A stretch of 64,000 nt of DNA from Bacillota bacterium (GTDB lineage: Bacteria > Bacillota > Clostridia > Tissierellales > Sedimentibacteraceae): NCBI GenBank assembly GCA_023453025.1, contig JAEXUD010000022.1, forward strand, positions 61,490 to 125,489, in the 5' to 3' direction. The position numbers and the translations under genes were made by a program. Numbering within the stretch: the stretch's first letter is position 1; each line of letters opens with the position of its first letter. The notes beneath the pieces were generated by a model. That model worked only from the letters and a program-made list of their open reading frames with translations. It did not search any database and had not been told where the DNA came from. Positions 43,301 to 52,057 of this stretch are shown here, one piece after another.

Positions 43301-43573
43301 ATCAATTATTGGATTCCGTTCAAATATGACCCAAATCACCGCTATCCTTCAATTCGGATTCCATGGATAACAACTGTTGCCTACACCAGCGAGGTTGCAG
43401 ATGAAACAGCGCAGGGAGAATATTTAAATCTTTGTGCAAGGGCACATGTAACTCATGACGAAGCAGTGCTTGACATGCTGATAAATTGTATATGCTTATT
43501 CGAAAGCAAATGCATGATATCTGAAAATCAAATTTCAATAAGTTTCAAAAGACAGCGACCTATCATTGTCTAA
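40304..43573 (+). CDS. very large M14-type zinc carboxypeptidase family protein
   Basis: This protein has 1089 residues. The zinc carboxypeptidase domain lies in the last third: RHHANEVSSTNSAFML gives H-x2-E, the third ligand is probably His in IIDNHGVPSHEWEQQ, and a late SEVADET Glu may act as base. About 750 residues before it are not assigned. They have no signal peptide, so the enzyme appears cytoplasmic. Usual M14 enzymes are 300-500 residues. The neighbours (pyroglutamyl-peptidase, M29-like aminopeptidase, transporters) suggest work on imported peptides. GGAGGC precedes the ATG. The N-terminal region could hold a second, diverged peptidase-like or binding module. Confidence 0.82.
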   Translation: MEKILLAENMSWDQKKIAVEQSLFMGFNSTSAKFPVTSKKTGVNVKDSFSEFQYMYQTKHEEWPKGYISATKGAKPVPELDWRKKKGLETIFSKGMFLKDTDFDQLPDELDFKIVLPKKCSLSILTAACNFAFRIGMETTAYEGPIVAEGCWNGNAFIFEEDSKCGMEFLEDNGRNIVRIYGNGDELERFSSLVCENFPLLPEGRTWTYHLQHITDSFAMNNSDGQLTYLKAYENELKGNISAYISPKNHDEINRIKSQFPNVEFKNHKDGKKIFEESYDILWEVDAFKRVLEEKVYSHLKPDDEVEIYGALSEEIDVRRNLADEIAAEIMDRHAAAKKAEILCSYKQGISWIEEAVIPYLKDKNVQKIKIAFKPFLPDKITKWTEEDGATPTHNNFKTNNPDKWLDLPIRFLQELYPIDDIIAKILLIDRNQVEFAQYEGTRDITYEVKAYGEIGEEIEEIFAADYKSSYSERPYLDEYPGLGKVHPSTGFIRVVVNGEEIVNERIATDVESIWNIYQQKVLPRCRKFIEEKNSNKISIEDQPFFSQLKLEVTASEPDYSLNFREDMISSLDALHEDMYFVGTDYFKNYGIHNANIILDAPGLILPIIKKGSGKPIFKVTLFDELEKSPCIKAENKIVKSQLTKEQTELYMKKLVFEDGKITAFLNSNISNEKLADSYMQLLDKQVLEISRLFSGIDTLKINIGENCYSAHIYEYIETDKNLSISDIDLMEHTLIGYEQYIEIINQLKHVPGINVYPVAESYLGRYIYAIEILPKQDGYVSRTKRINNFPSEIINSRHHANEVSSTNSAFMLLKKILTEDKYKNLPDKLNLVIVPMENVDGTAIHYALQMDNPTWKLHVARFNAIGKEFYNEHFKPYTIHTEAMGLTRLWERYLPDVIIDNHGVPSHEWEQQFSGYTSPSYKGFWLPRSLLYGYYWTVTDDAYKGNYAVNKKIEEVIADAITEDGEITKWNKEWMTRFEKYAHEWMPKQFPANYYKDMINYWIPFKYDPNHRYPSIRIPWITTVAYTSEVADETAQGEYLNLCARAHVTHDEAVLDMLINCICLFESKCMISENQISISFKRQRPIIV

Positions 43574-43610
43574 TGCAGCTTTGAAATAAAATTTTATTTT
43601 AGGAGGAAAT

Positions 43611-44300
43611 ATGGAACTAATTAAATTATTAGGAATTCTTATTGTTATTATCGGTTTTGCACTTAAAAAAGATTCGATTTTAATAATTTTAAGTGCAGCT
43701 GTAGTAACGGCATTAGTAGGAGGACTTGGTGTGACAGGTCTTCTTCAAACACTTGGAACATCATTTGTTTCCAACAGAAGTATGGCAATATTCATTTTAA
43801 TAATGCTTGTAACCGGAACAATGGAAAGGAATGGATTGAAGGAAGCGGCTGCAAATCTTATTGGCAGAATTAAGGGAGCCTCACCGGGAAAAATTATCGG
43901 TGCATATGGTATTATGAGAGGCATCTTTGCTGCCTTTAACGTAAGCTTCGGCGGAGTTGCCGGTTTTGTAAGACCGATAATAATGCCGATGACTACAGGT
44001 ACTATTGAAGCATCCGGTAAAGAAGTAAATGAAGAATACCTGGAAGAAATCAAAGGAATGTCCTCGGGCATGGAGAATATTGCATGGTTCTTCTGTCAGG
44101 TTCTGTTTGTCGGCGGAGCGGGAGGTCTGTTGGTTCAGTCAACATTGGCTTCTCTGGGCTATACCGTTGAACTGATTGATTTGGTAAAGGTTGAAATTCC
44201 GGTAGGTGTTACTGCTATCCTTGTTGCTGTTATTTATTACAATTTAAAGGACAAAAAGCTTATTAAAAAATATTACAGCAGTAACAAAGAGGAGGTATAA
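43611..44300 (+). CDS. DUF969 membrane protein, probable transporter half
   Basis: This 229-residue protein has about six hydrophobic segments with the family stretches IFILIMLVTGTMERNGLKEAA and GGVAGFVRPIIMPMT. DUF969 genes are commonly next to DUF979 and to pcp, and together the two resemble a split ion-transporter-superfamily permease. The two reading frames here are separated by two bases. It probably imports pyroglutamate or pyroglutamyl peptides, or exports the products. The substrate is inferred from context only. AGGAGG precedes the ATG. Confidence 0.88.
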   Translation: MELIKLLGILIVIIGFALKKDSILIILSAAVVTALVGGLGVTGLLQTLGTSFVSNRSMAIFILIMLVTGTMERNGLKEAAANLIGRIKGASPGKIIGAYGIMRGIFAAFNVSFGGVAGFVRPIIMPMTTGTIEASGKEVNEEYLEEIKGMSSGMENIAWFFCQVLFVGGAGGLLVQSTLASLGYTVELIDLVKVEIPVGVTAILVAVIYYNLKDKKLIKKYYSSNKEEV

Positions 44301-44302
44301 AC

Positions 44303-45247
44303 ATGAAATTTTTTATGGATGCAGAAATAGCTTTAGGATCGAAACTGCTGGAAATTATTTATATAATAATAGGATTCATTACGCTCTATACCGGTGTTAA
44401 AAACTTTATGGACAAAGAAAATACATCTAATATAGGAACAGGAATATTTTGGTGTTCATTAGGTATAGTATTGGCATTTGGAAGATGGATACCTCCTATG
44501 ATTAATGGTGTCCTGATAATTATTATGACAATTCCCGCTATTTTTCAGAAGGTTAAAATCGGGAAGCAGTATGAGCCTACTCAAGCTGAAACAAAAGCAG
44601 CATTTAATAAGATCGGAATGAAAATTTTTATTCCGGCATTAACAATAGGTATATTTGCAGTTATATTTGCGTTATTTACAAAACTCGGAGCATTGGTTGG
44701 AATTGGAGTAGGTGTTATTGCTTCAGTTATTATATTGATGCTGTACTCTCCGGAAAATAAATTACAGGTATTTTTAAAGGATTCAGAACGTTTGATGTCT
44801 ACCGTTGGACCTCTCAGCATGCTTCCAATGCTGCTGGCAAGTCTTGGAGCTATTTTTACAGCTACGGGTGTCGGTGATGTTATCGCTGAATTGGTTGGTA
44901 ATATTGTACCTCAGGGAAATGTAAACGTAGGTATTGTCGTTTATGCAATAGGTATGATGCTGTTTACCATGATAATGGGGAATGCATTTGCCGCTATCAC
45001 AGTTATGACTGTCGGAATCGGCTATCCTTTTGTATTAGCATATGGTGCAAATCCGGTTTTAATAGGCATGATCGCACTTACGTCAGGATATTGCGGAACA
45101 TTGTGCACACCAATGGCAGCTAATTTTAACATAGTTCCTGTAGCTATGCTGGATATGAAGGACAGAATGGGGGTTATTAAAAATCAGATTGTACCTGCAT
45201 TGATTTTGATTACTTTCCAGATTGTCTATATGATTTTATTTAAATAA
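44303..45247 (+). CDS. DUF979 membrane protein, probable transporter half
   Basis: This 314-residue protein has about nine hydrophobic segments. Typical stretches are FWCSLGIVLAFGRWIPPMING, TGVGDVIAELV and NAFAAITVMTVGIGYPFV, and TSGYCGTLCTPMAANFNIVP near the end. It follows DUF969 directly with GAGGAGG upstream. The pair is a well-known neighbour of pyroglutamyl-peptidase genes. The two subunits probably make one permease. Confidence 0.88.
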   Translation: MKFFMDAEIALGSKLLEIIYIIIGFITLYTGVKNFMDKENTSNIGTGIFWCSLGIVLAFGRWIPPMINGVLIIIMTIPAIFQKVKIGKQYEPTQAETKAAFNKIGMKIFIPALTIGIFAVIFALFTKLGALVGIGVGVIASVIILMLYSPENKLQVFLKDSERLMSTVGPLSMLPMLLASLGAIFTATGVGDVIAELVGNIVPQGNVNVGIVVYAIGMMLFTMIMGNAFAAITVMTVGIGYPFVLAYGANPVLIGMIALTSGYCGTLCTPMAANFNIVPVAMLDMKDRMGVIKNQIVPALILITFQIVYMILFK

Positions 45248-45262
45248 ATACTGAGGAACTTC

Positions 45263-46252
45263 ATGAATAAAGACATAGAGAACGGTGTGCGGATTATAAT
45301 TGAAAATTGGTTGGAAATCAGCAGTCGGGACAGACTTTTAATTGTCTCAAGTCATAAGCATATAGCAGAAGCGAATGCTCTAAAAAATTATGCTCTTAAA
45401 AGAACTGTTTCTGTGGATATAATGATTGTAGAAAATGAGGGAATTCAGGTAGGTATATTTTTTGATGAAAATGAAAATGCATTTGACGGATATACTGCTA
45501 TCATTGGTGCTGCTGATTATTCATTAATAACAACAAGGGCAGCCAAAAGGGCTATAGAAAGAGGAAATAAATTTCTTTCATTGCCTCTTTCTGTAAACAC
45601 TGAGAAATCTATGTTATCTTATGATTTTATCAATATGGACACAAAAAAGAGTAAGATGATGGCAAATGTAATTATGAAATACATTGATAATTCATCCATG
45701 ATCCAAATAACATCGAAGGCAGGCACAAGCCTAAAGGTTTATAAGCAAGGAAGAAAACCGGGATTTTTCAACGGTGTCGTAAAAGACGGAAAAGGATATT
45801 CATCTGCAAGCTTTGAAATTTATGTTCCCATTGAAGAAAGCAAAACAGAAGGTACAATGGTTGTTGACGGCTCGCTGGGTTACTTGGGCAAACCTGATGA
45901 GCCGATTGAAATCATATTATCTGACGGAAAAATAAAAGAAATCCAGCAAAACACAAGCGGAAATTTATTGATGGATTATATTGAAAAATATCAGGACTTA
46001 AATATGTATGTGGCTTCAGAATTTGGAATAGGATTGAATTCCTGTTCCAAATGTGAAGGTAATTGCTACATCGAAGATGAATCTGCATATGGTACTTTTC
46101 ATATAGGTTTTGGAAGAAACATTGCACTTGGAGGATTCCATGAAGCAAGCGGACATTTCGATCTGGTAAGTATAGAACCTGATATATATGCCGATAACAG
46201 AAAAATCATGCAGCAAGGAAGAATTATCATTCCTGAACCACAAATTTATTGA
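45263..46252 (+). CDS. M29-like aminopeptidase (thermophilic aminopeptidase fold)
   Basis: This 329-residue protein has the M29-type metal-site pattern in the last third: Glu in VASEFGIGLN, Glu in IEDESAYGTFHIGFGRN with a following His, and His/Asp in SGHFDLVSIEPDI. Unusually it carries a CSKCEGNC segment between the first two ligands. M29 enzymes are dimeric metallo-aminopeptidases with broad specificity. Related families include ring-cleaving pyridine dioxygenases, which cannot be fully excluded. The context (pcp, M14, transport pair) favours peptide breakdown. The start has TGAGGA upstream. It overlaps nothing. Confidence 0.82.
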   Translation: MNKDIENGVRIIIENWLEISSRDRLLIVSSHKHIAEANALKNYALKRTVSVDIMIVENEGIQVGIFFDENENAFDGYTAIIGAADYSLITTRAAKRAIERGNKFLSLPLSVNTEKSMLSYDFINMDTKKSKMMANVIMKYIDNSSMIQITSKAGTSLKVYKQGRKPGFFNGVVKDGKGYSSASFEIYVPIEESKTEGTMVVDGSLGYLGKPDEPIEIILSDGKIKEIQQNTSGNLLMDYIEKYQDLNMYVASEFGIGLNSCSKCEGNCYIEDESAYGTFHIGFGRNIALGGFHEASGHFDLVSIEPDIYADNRKIMQQGRIIIPEPQIY

Positions 46253-46263
46253 TGGAGGTTTTT

Positions 46264-46908
46264 ATGAAAATATTAGTAACAGGCTTTGACCCCTTTGGAG
46301 GAGAAACGGTAAATCCTGCTTATGAAGCGGTTAAACTGCTTCCTGATAATATTGCAGGTGCAGAAATAATAAAATTGGAAATACCCACAGTTTTTACCAG
46401 AAGTGTTTCGGTAGTGGAAGAGGCTATAAATAAGCACCAGCCCGATGTAGTGCTGAGTATCGGACAGGCAGGCGGTCGTACAAGCATAACCGTAGAAAAG
46501 GTTGCTATAAATTTAGCAGAAGCAAGAATACCGGATAATGACGGTGAACAGCCTTTAGAACAGGCACTGCAGCCGGATGGTGAAACCGCATATTTTGCAA
46601 CTATTCCCGTTAAGGCTATTGTCAATAGAATAAGAGAAAACGGCATACCTTCCAACATATCTTATACGGCAGGCACCTATGTATGCAATAGTATTATGTA
46701 CAATGTTTTGTACCTGACGCATAAGAAATATCCTCACATTAAAGCCGGTTTCATTCATGTTCCTTTTTCAACGGAGCAAGTATCAGGAAAACCTGACGGC
46801 ACTGCAAGCATGACTGTTGAAACAATATCAAAAGCTATAAGCCATGCACTTGAAGTTATCAGTGAAAATACTTCAGATATAAAAGAATACATGGGAACAA
46901 TCATGTAA
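46264..46908 (+). CDS. pcp: pyroglutamyl-peptidase I (C15)
   Basis: This protein has about 214 residues. MKILVTGFDPFGGETVNPAYE is the classical start. The catalytic triad is visible as Glu in INLAEARIPDNDGEQP, Cys in TAGTYVCNSIMYN and His in AGFIHVPFS. It removes N-terminal 5-oxoproline from peptides in the cytoplasm. A frame extends 15 bases upstream, but TGGAGGTTTTT stands before the ATG at 46264. It is last in the operon, with a terminator at 47027. Confidence 0.95.
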   Translation: MKILVTGFDPFGGETVNPAYEAVKLLPDNIAGAEIIKLEIPTVFTRSVSVVEEAINKHQPDVVLSIGQAGGRTSITVEKVAINLAEARIPDNDGEQPLEQALQPDGETAYFATIPVKAIVNRIRENGIPSNISYTAGTYVCNSIMYNVLYLTHKKYPHIKAGFIHVPFSTEQVSGKPDGTASMTVETISKAISHALEVISENTSDIKEYMGTIM

Positions 46909-47026
46909 TATAAACAAGTTTTTTTAATTAACCAATTTGTTATAAGATGGTAAGTGATTATTAAAATATGAATTTAAACTGAAAATGACAAAAATTATTG
47001 AAATAATGCTTTTTCCTCAAAAAAAG

Positions 47027-47061
47027 GGCTGTCTCCTTCTCCTCAGAGACAGCCTTTTTTT
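47027..47061 (+). terminator. rho-independent terminator of the peptidase operon
   Basis: GGCTGTCTC (47027-47035) pairs with GAGACAGCC (47046-47054) around ten bases, then a T-run. It lies about 120 bases after pcp. Confidence 0.9.
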
Positions 47062-47293
47062 AATTTGCAATAGCATTAAGAAACGTTGTTATTACCGCTT
47101 TTTGCATTTTATTTTTTACATTTTGTAATTCTTGAAGTCCTACAGATGCAGAACTATTTAAATCTGGGAACAGAATTAGTTATGTGTGAATAATTAAAAT
47201 CAAAAAATAGAATAATAATTTTTATAGGTCAACCCTTATGCAGAAGGTCTAAGATATACCATTATATACGAAATAATCTAATTGGAGGATATA

Positions 47294-48202
47294 ATGAAAG
47301 AAGAAATTATATCACAGCAGCAGCTTATTTTTATAGGTACCGCTGTTGTTATGGGGAGTTTAGCAAGGATATTAACCATAGTACAGGATTATAGACAATA
47401 CCCAAGTTATCCTAACGGTTATTTATTAAATTTAGTTTCAGGCATAGTTGCTGCAGGTTTAGGAGCTGTTGTTGTCCCTGCTTTTCTAACTAAGAATTAT
47501 TCAGCTATTACTTTTCTAACATTGGGTATCCAACATTTCAGAGACATCAGGAAATTAGAAAAAGAAAGCTTAAAAGATGTTGACAGTTCTGAATACGCTA
47601 AACGAGGTGACGCTTATATAGATGGTATTTCAAAAACATATGAAGCAAGAAATTATTTTGCTCTATTGGTATCTTTAATTACCGGAATAACCATGCATGC
47701 CGTTAACAGCAAAGTAATATGGGTGAATATTATTGTTGGTGTAACAGCCGGGACAATAACCTTTTTAATTTTAAAAAGATTTTCAAAAGGACATAATGTT
47801 GGTGATCTTGCAGATGTTAAAATAGGCAAAATTGAAGTGCGAAATTCTGAACTATACGTGGATAATATATTCGTTACTAATCTATTAGGTACAGATAATT
47901 CAAGGAAATTAGTACAGTCAGAGGGAATCGGTGCTGTAATATCTCCCAAAAAAGAACACTTTCGCATCACTTTAGATAATTATGGTCAAAGACAGGCAAT
48001 ACTTTTTGAAGTTTGCAGAAGGCTTGGTGTTAAAAGGTATAACTTCATCAGGAAACAATTTAGTACAGGTAAAATTGCTTTAGCCATTGTACCAATCATA
48101 AGAGATGAAGGAGCTTTTGTTGATACAATAAAACAAACACCAATTTTAGAAAATGTTAAAAAGAATCCTGAATTAATGAAAAATCCACTTGAAGATAAAT
48201 AA
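47294..48202 (+). CDS. YIEGIA-family membrane protein
   Basis: This 302-residue protein has several hydrophobic segments in the first half (LIFIGTAVVMGSLARILTIV, LVSGIVAAGLGAVVVPAFL, FALLVSLITGITMHAV) and a soluble C-terminal domain. The signature motif reads YIDGIS here in place of YIEGIA. The family is spread among spore-forming Bacillota and has no proven role. Its small partner follows. The frame opens at a TTG 12 bases upstream, but TTGGAGGATATA directly before the ATG at 47294 decides the start. Confidence 0.85.
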   Translation: MKEEIISQQQLIFIGTAVVMGSLARILTIVQDYRQYPSYPNGYLLNLVSGIVAAGLGAVVVPAFLTKNYSAITFLTLGIQHFRDIRKLEKESLKDVDSSEYAKRGDAYIDGISKTYEARNYFALLVSLITGITMHAVNSKVIWVNIIVGVTAGTITFLILKRFSKGHNVGDLADVKIGKIEVRNSELYVDNIFVTNLLGTDNSRKLVQSEGIGAVISPKKEHFRITLDNYGQRQAILFEVCRRLGVKRYNFIRKQFSTGKIALAIVPIIRDEGAFVDTIKQTPILENVKKNPELMKNPLEDK

Positions 48203-48227
48203 TTAGAAAGCTTAAGGAGAGATTACC

Positions 48228-48416
48228 ATGGCAAAAGAAAAAGCTGAAATAATTGCTTATATTACATTAAATAAAGAAAGGGTTTTTGGGGGAAATCCGT
48301 TAATACTAATAGCAAAAGATGTTGAAGAACAAAAGATATTGTGCAGGGATATCGGAAAAGCAATGAGAGCCAATGTTTCACAACTAAGTTGCGGTGATTA
48401 CATCTTAATAAAATAG
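48228..48416 (+). CDS. small partner protein of YIEGIA (capping-complex-type subunit)
   Basis: This 62-residue protein (MAKEKAEIIAYITLNKERVF) contains a late QLSCGDYILIK. It follows the YIEGIA gene by 25 bases with AAGGAGAG upstream. Databases name such proteins capping complex subunit for YIEGIA. The biochemical basis of that name is unknown to me. The molybdenum hydroxylase genes begin 12 bases later, so they probably share the transcript. Confidence 0.8.
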   Translation: MAKEKAEIIAYITLNKERVFGGNPLILIAKDVEEQKILCRDIGKAMRANVSQLSCGDYILIK

Positions 48417-48428
48417 GGAGGAAATGAA

Positions 48429-50765
48429 TTGATAGCTTTAGGCAATAGCATTCTGAAAAAAGAAGCCTGGGATAAAGTAACAGGAGCGGCAAAATATAAT
48501 GTGGATGAAATTGTTAAAAATATTTTTCATGCAAAAATGTTATGCAGCACATATGCCCATGCAAAAATTAAATTTATTGATATTTCCGAAGCAATAAAAG
48601 AACCCGGCGTCAAATCTGTATTAACCGGAAATGATTGCGAGGTTTTATTTGGAGAGCTTATTGATGACAGGCCTCCAATTGCAAAGGAAAAAGTCAGATA
48701 CTACGGGGAGCCGGTTGCTTTAGTAGTTGCTGATTGTGAACAAACTGCAATGAGAGCAGCAAATTTAATAAAAATAGAATACGAGCCGCTTCCTGTTGTA
48801 AATTCTGTTTCTGATGCACTAAAAGAAAATGCTGCATTGATTCATGAAAATTTAACAGAATATACATTTGACTCTAAATATGTATATCCCCAAAAAAACA
48901 CTAATATTTCACACATTGTAAAAATCAGAAAAGGTGATATGAATAAGGGTTGGAAGGAAAGTAAAGTGATTGTTGAAGGAAGCTTTACTGATCCGCAAGC
49001 AGACCACGCTGCCATGGAAGTAAGAAATGCAAGAGCTGAAATCCTGCCTGATGGAACAATTGTAATCAATACATCAACGCAAACCCCATTTACTGTAAAA
49101 AAATACATAAGCAAATATTTTAAATTAGAAGAAAGCAAGATTATTGTACATACACCTCTTGTAGGTGGTGCTTTTGGCGGTAAAGCAAATGTTCAGCTGG
49201 AAATATTAGCATATCTTGCTTCAAGAGCTGTTAATGGAAGACCAGTCAAAATTTCAAACAGCCGTGAAGATGATATTTCCGCTTCTCCATGTAAAATGGG
49301 AGCTGAAGTTAAAATTAAGCTTGGAGCTGACACTAATGGAAAATTAAAGGCTGCGGAAATGACATGTTTAGTTGACAGCGGAGCTTATTCCAACATATCT
49401 CCACGTTTAGCAAAGGCTATTGCAGTTGACTGCTCAGGTCCATACAGTATAGAAAATTTATCATGTGATGCAATAAGTATTTATACAAACCATATTTATT
49501 CCACATCCTTTAGAGGCTTTAGTCATGCGAGCCACGCCTTTTGCCTGGAAAGAATGATGGATAAATTAGCATTAAAATTAGGCATGGACCCTATTCAATT
49601 AAGAATTAATAATGCAATAACTATAGGTAATACATCCCCAACACAGGTAAAAATCACTAAAAGTAATTCCGGGGACATAGTTTCCTGTTTAGAGAAGCTT
49701 AAACAGATTATGAATTGGCAGGAAGGAAATAAAATCGAATTGGACAATGGAAAGGTAAGAACTAAGGGCATCAGTTGTTTTTGGAAAACATCTGATTCGC
49801 CTACGGATGCATCCTCAGGCATTCTGCTCACCTTTAATTCTGACGGAAGCATAAATTTAAACTGCGGAGTTGTTGAAATCGGTCCCGGGTCAAAAACAAC
49901 ATTAGCTCAAATTCTTGCAGAAAAAATGAAAATGCCTGTAGCTAAAATCAATGTTGTTATGAACGTAAACACACAAACAAGCCCTACACATTGGAAAACA
50001 GTGGCGAGCATGAGCACTTATATGGCGGGAAGTGCAGTGCTAAGAGCTGCAGAAGACTTAATAATGCAGTTAAAAAAAGCTGCTGCAGTTGCACTAAAAT
50101 GTTCTCCGGAGGATTTAGATGTTGGTAATATGCGTGTATTTTTAAATGAAGATCCTTCAATGTATATTTCTTTTAAAGATTTAGTTTATGGGCTCCAATA
50201 TGACAATGGAAATACAGTCGGCGGTCATATATTCGGAAGAGGAAGCTTTATTATGAGCAGGCTTTCACATCTTGACCCTGCCACCGGAACAGGTAGGGCA
50301 GGTCCTTCTTGGACACCTGGCGCACAAGCAGTTGAAATTGAATTCGACAAAACAGATTTTACATATAGACTTGTTAAAGCTGCAACTGTAATTGATGTAG
50401 GAAAACTCTTAAATCCAAAATCAGCCATTGGTCTTTTAATGGGCGGTATGAGCATGGGACTTGGAATAGGAAGCAGAGAAGAATTTTTATATGATGAAAA
50501 TGCAATTATGCAAACTACAAGCTTTAGAACATACAAAATGATGAGATACGGAGAAAATCCTGAATATGTTGTTGATTTTATAGAGACACCTGATTTATCA
50601 GCACCATATGGTGCAAGAGGAATAGCTGAACATGGCATTATTGGAATTCCCGGCGCATTAGGAAATGCCATATCCTTAGCAGCTGATATCGATGTGGACA
50701 AAATTCCGATAACACCGGAATATATTTGGAGAAAAAAAACCGGAGGCAAAAATGATACCTACTAA
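48429..50765 (+). CDS. second molybdenum hydroxylase, molybdopterin-binding subunit
   Basis: This 778-residue protein has the family patterns GNSILKKEAWDKVTGAAKYN, LVGGAFGGKANVQLE, FRGFSHASHAFCLE, and a late PYGARGIAEHGIIGIPG in which the Glu matches the catalytic residue of xanthine dehydrogenases (the motif usually reads GAKGVGE). The start is TTG, with GGGAGGAAATGAA upstream. It lies 12 bases after the YIEGIA partner gene. FAD and 2Fe-2S subunits follow with coupling. The substrate is unknown. The active-site motif differs from that of the first hydroxylase at 25.8 kb, so the two are not recent duplicates. Confidence 0.9.
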   Translation: MIALGNSILKKEAWDKVTGAAKYNVDEIVKNIFHAKMLCSTYAHAKIKFIDISEAIKEPGVKSVLTGNDCEVLFGELIDDRPPIAKEKVRYYGEPVALVVADCEQTAMRAANLIKIEYEPLPVVNSVSDALKENAALIHENLTEYTFDSKYVYPQKNTNISHIVKIRKGDMNKGWKESKVIVEGSFTDPQADHAAMEVRNARAEILPDGTIVINTSTQTPFTVKKYISKYFKLEESKIIVHTPLVGGAFGGKANVQLEILAYLASRAVNGRPVKISNSREDDISASPCKMGAEVKIKLGADTNGKLKAAEMTCLVDSGAYSNISPRLAKAIAVDCSGPYSIENLSCDAISIYTNHIYSTSFRGFSHASHAFCLERMMDKLALKLGMDPIQLRINNAITIGNTSPTQVKITKSNSGDIVSCLEKLKQIMNWQEGNKIELDNGKVRTKGISCFWKTSDSPTDASSGILLTFNSDGSINLNCGVVEIGPGSKTTLAQILAEKMKMPVAKINVVMNVNTQTSPTHWKTVASMSTYMAGSAVLRAAEDLIMQLKKAAAVALKCSPEDLDVGNMRVFLNEDPSMYISFKDLVYGLQYDNGNTVGGHIFGRGSFIMSRLSHLDPATGTGRAGPSWTPGAQAVEIEFDKTDFTYRLVKAATVIDVGKLLNPKSAIGLLMGGMSMGLGIGSREEFLYDENAIMQTTSFRTYKMMRYGENPEYVVDFIETPDLSAPYGARGIAEHGIIGIPGALGNAISLAADIDVDKIPITPEYIWRKKTGGKNDTY

Positions 50766-51585
50766 GTTTGAATATTATAAGGTGGACTCATTGGAAGAAG
50801 CCTTCCAAGCATTTAGCGAACTAAATTCACAGGGTAAAAATCCCATGTATTATAGCGGCGGAACTGAAATTATTACAATGGCAAGAGCAAATAACATTCA
50901 CATGGGTGCTGTCATAGATATAAAAGGAATTCCTGAATGTTGTACTATGAAAATGAAGGACAATAAATTAAACATCGGCAGTGCAGTTACATTATCCCAA
51001 ATATCAGAGTCAAAAATATTTCCCCTCCTTGGTCAAACTGCAGCACGCATAGCTGATCATACTGTTCAGTGCAAATTGACCATAGGCGGCAATTTATGCG
51101 GAACAATAATATATAAAGAAACATCGCTTCCCTTAATGCTTTGTGACAGCAATGCTGTTATCTTTGGAAAAAATGGCAGAAGAGAAGTTCAGTTCAATCA
51201 AATATTTGATAAAAAACTCAATCTTTCCTCCGGTGAAATATTAGTTAGTTTAAAAATAGATGAAAAATATTTTTCACTTCCGTATGTTCACGTTAAAAAA
51301 ACGAAAAGCGACAAAATTGCTTATCCCCTTATGACAGTAGCGGCGCTTCAAAAGGATAATAAAATCAGAATTGCATTTAGCGGGCTATATTCATATCCTT
51401 TTAGAAATAAAGAAATAGAAAACTATATTAACGATGAGGTAATAAATCATACAAACAAAATAAGCCAAATCATTGAACACGTATCATCTTCAATATTAAA
51501 TGACACGGAAGGCTCATCAGAATATAGAAAATTTGTGCTTAAAAACACACTTGAAAATACTTTTAGAATGTTAAATGAGGTGTGA
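50752..51585 (+). CDS. second molybdenum hydroxylase, FAD-binding subunit
   Basis: This 277-residue protein has the flavin loop MYYSGGTEIITMAR near residue 38 and VQCKLTIGGNLCGTIIYKE near residue 105. It overlaps the large-subunit gene by 14 bases. The arrangement large-FAD-FeS is the reverse of the order in the first hydroxylase operon (FeS-FAD-large). Confidence 0.9.
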   Translation: MIPTKFEYYKVDSLEEAFQAFSELNSQGKNPMYYSGGTEIITMARANNIHMGAVIDIKGIPECCTMKMKDNKLNIGSAVTLSQISESKIFPLLGQTAARIADHTVQCKLTIGGNLCGTIIYKETSLPLMLCDSNAVIFGKNGRREVQFNQIFDKKLNLSSGEILVSLKIDEKYFSLPYVHVKKTKSDKIAYPLMTVAALQKDNKIRIAFSGLYSYPFRNKEIENYINDEVINHTNKISQIIEHVSSSILNDTEGSSEYRKFVLKNTLENTFRMLNEV

Positions 51586-51586
51586 T

Positions 51587-52057
51587 ATGATTAAAATATC
51601 AGATACAAGTATAATAGAACTTGATGTGAATGAAGAAAAAAGGAAAGTTGTAGTGAACCCTTCCGATACATTGCTTTATACTCTTCGAAACGAATTAAAC
51701 CTTACTGGTGCAAAACCCGGCTGTGAAAATGGTGATTGCGGTGCATGCACTGTTATTGTTGACGGATGGCCTATAAAGTCCTGTTTAACTCTGACTGTGG
51801 AAATGATAGGGCATAAAATAACAACAATTGAAGGTCTTAAAAATGCTCCTATTCAAAAAGCATTTGTAGAAAAATGGGGATTTCAATGTGGTTTTTGTAC
51901 ATCAGGATTTTTAATGGTATGTCATTCCCTGGCTGCACAACACAAAGATGCAGATGATTACATAACAGAACAGTGGCTCCAGTCTAATTTATGCAGGTGC
52001 ACAAGCTATCAGGAAATAAAAGAAGCCATTAACTCAATTTTAACAGGAAGCATTTAA
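51587..52057 (+). CDS. second molybdenum hydroxylase, 2Fe-2S subunit
   Basis: This 156-residue protein has clusters GCENGDCGACTVIVDG with a later SC, and QCGFCTSGFLMVCH with LCRCTSYQEI. The helical-cluster motif has Ser in place of the common Pro in CGFCTPG. A frame extends 12 bases upstream, but GAGGTGTGAT just before the ATG at 51587 fixes the start. No molybdenum cofactor or maturation gene was seen nearby. Confidence 0.92.
   Translation: MIKISDTSIIELDVNEEKRKVVVNPSDTLLYTLRNELNLTGAKPGCENGDCGACTVIVDGWPIKSCLTLTVEMIGHKITTIEGLKNAPIQKAFVEKWGFQCGFCTSGFLMVCHSLAAQHKDADDYITEQWLQSNLCRCTSYQEIKEAINSILTGSI

Noticed and set aside
47063..47179. Minus-strand frame ending VITTFLNAIAN after the peptidase operon terminator
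   Set aside because: It has a stop just upstream and no proper start. It may be the decayed end of a lost gene, but this could not be supported.
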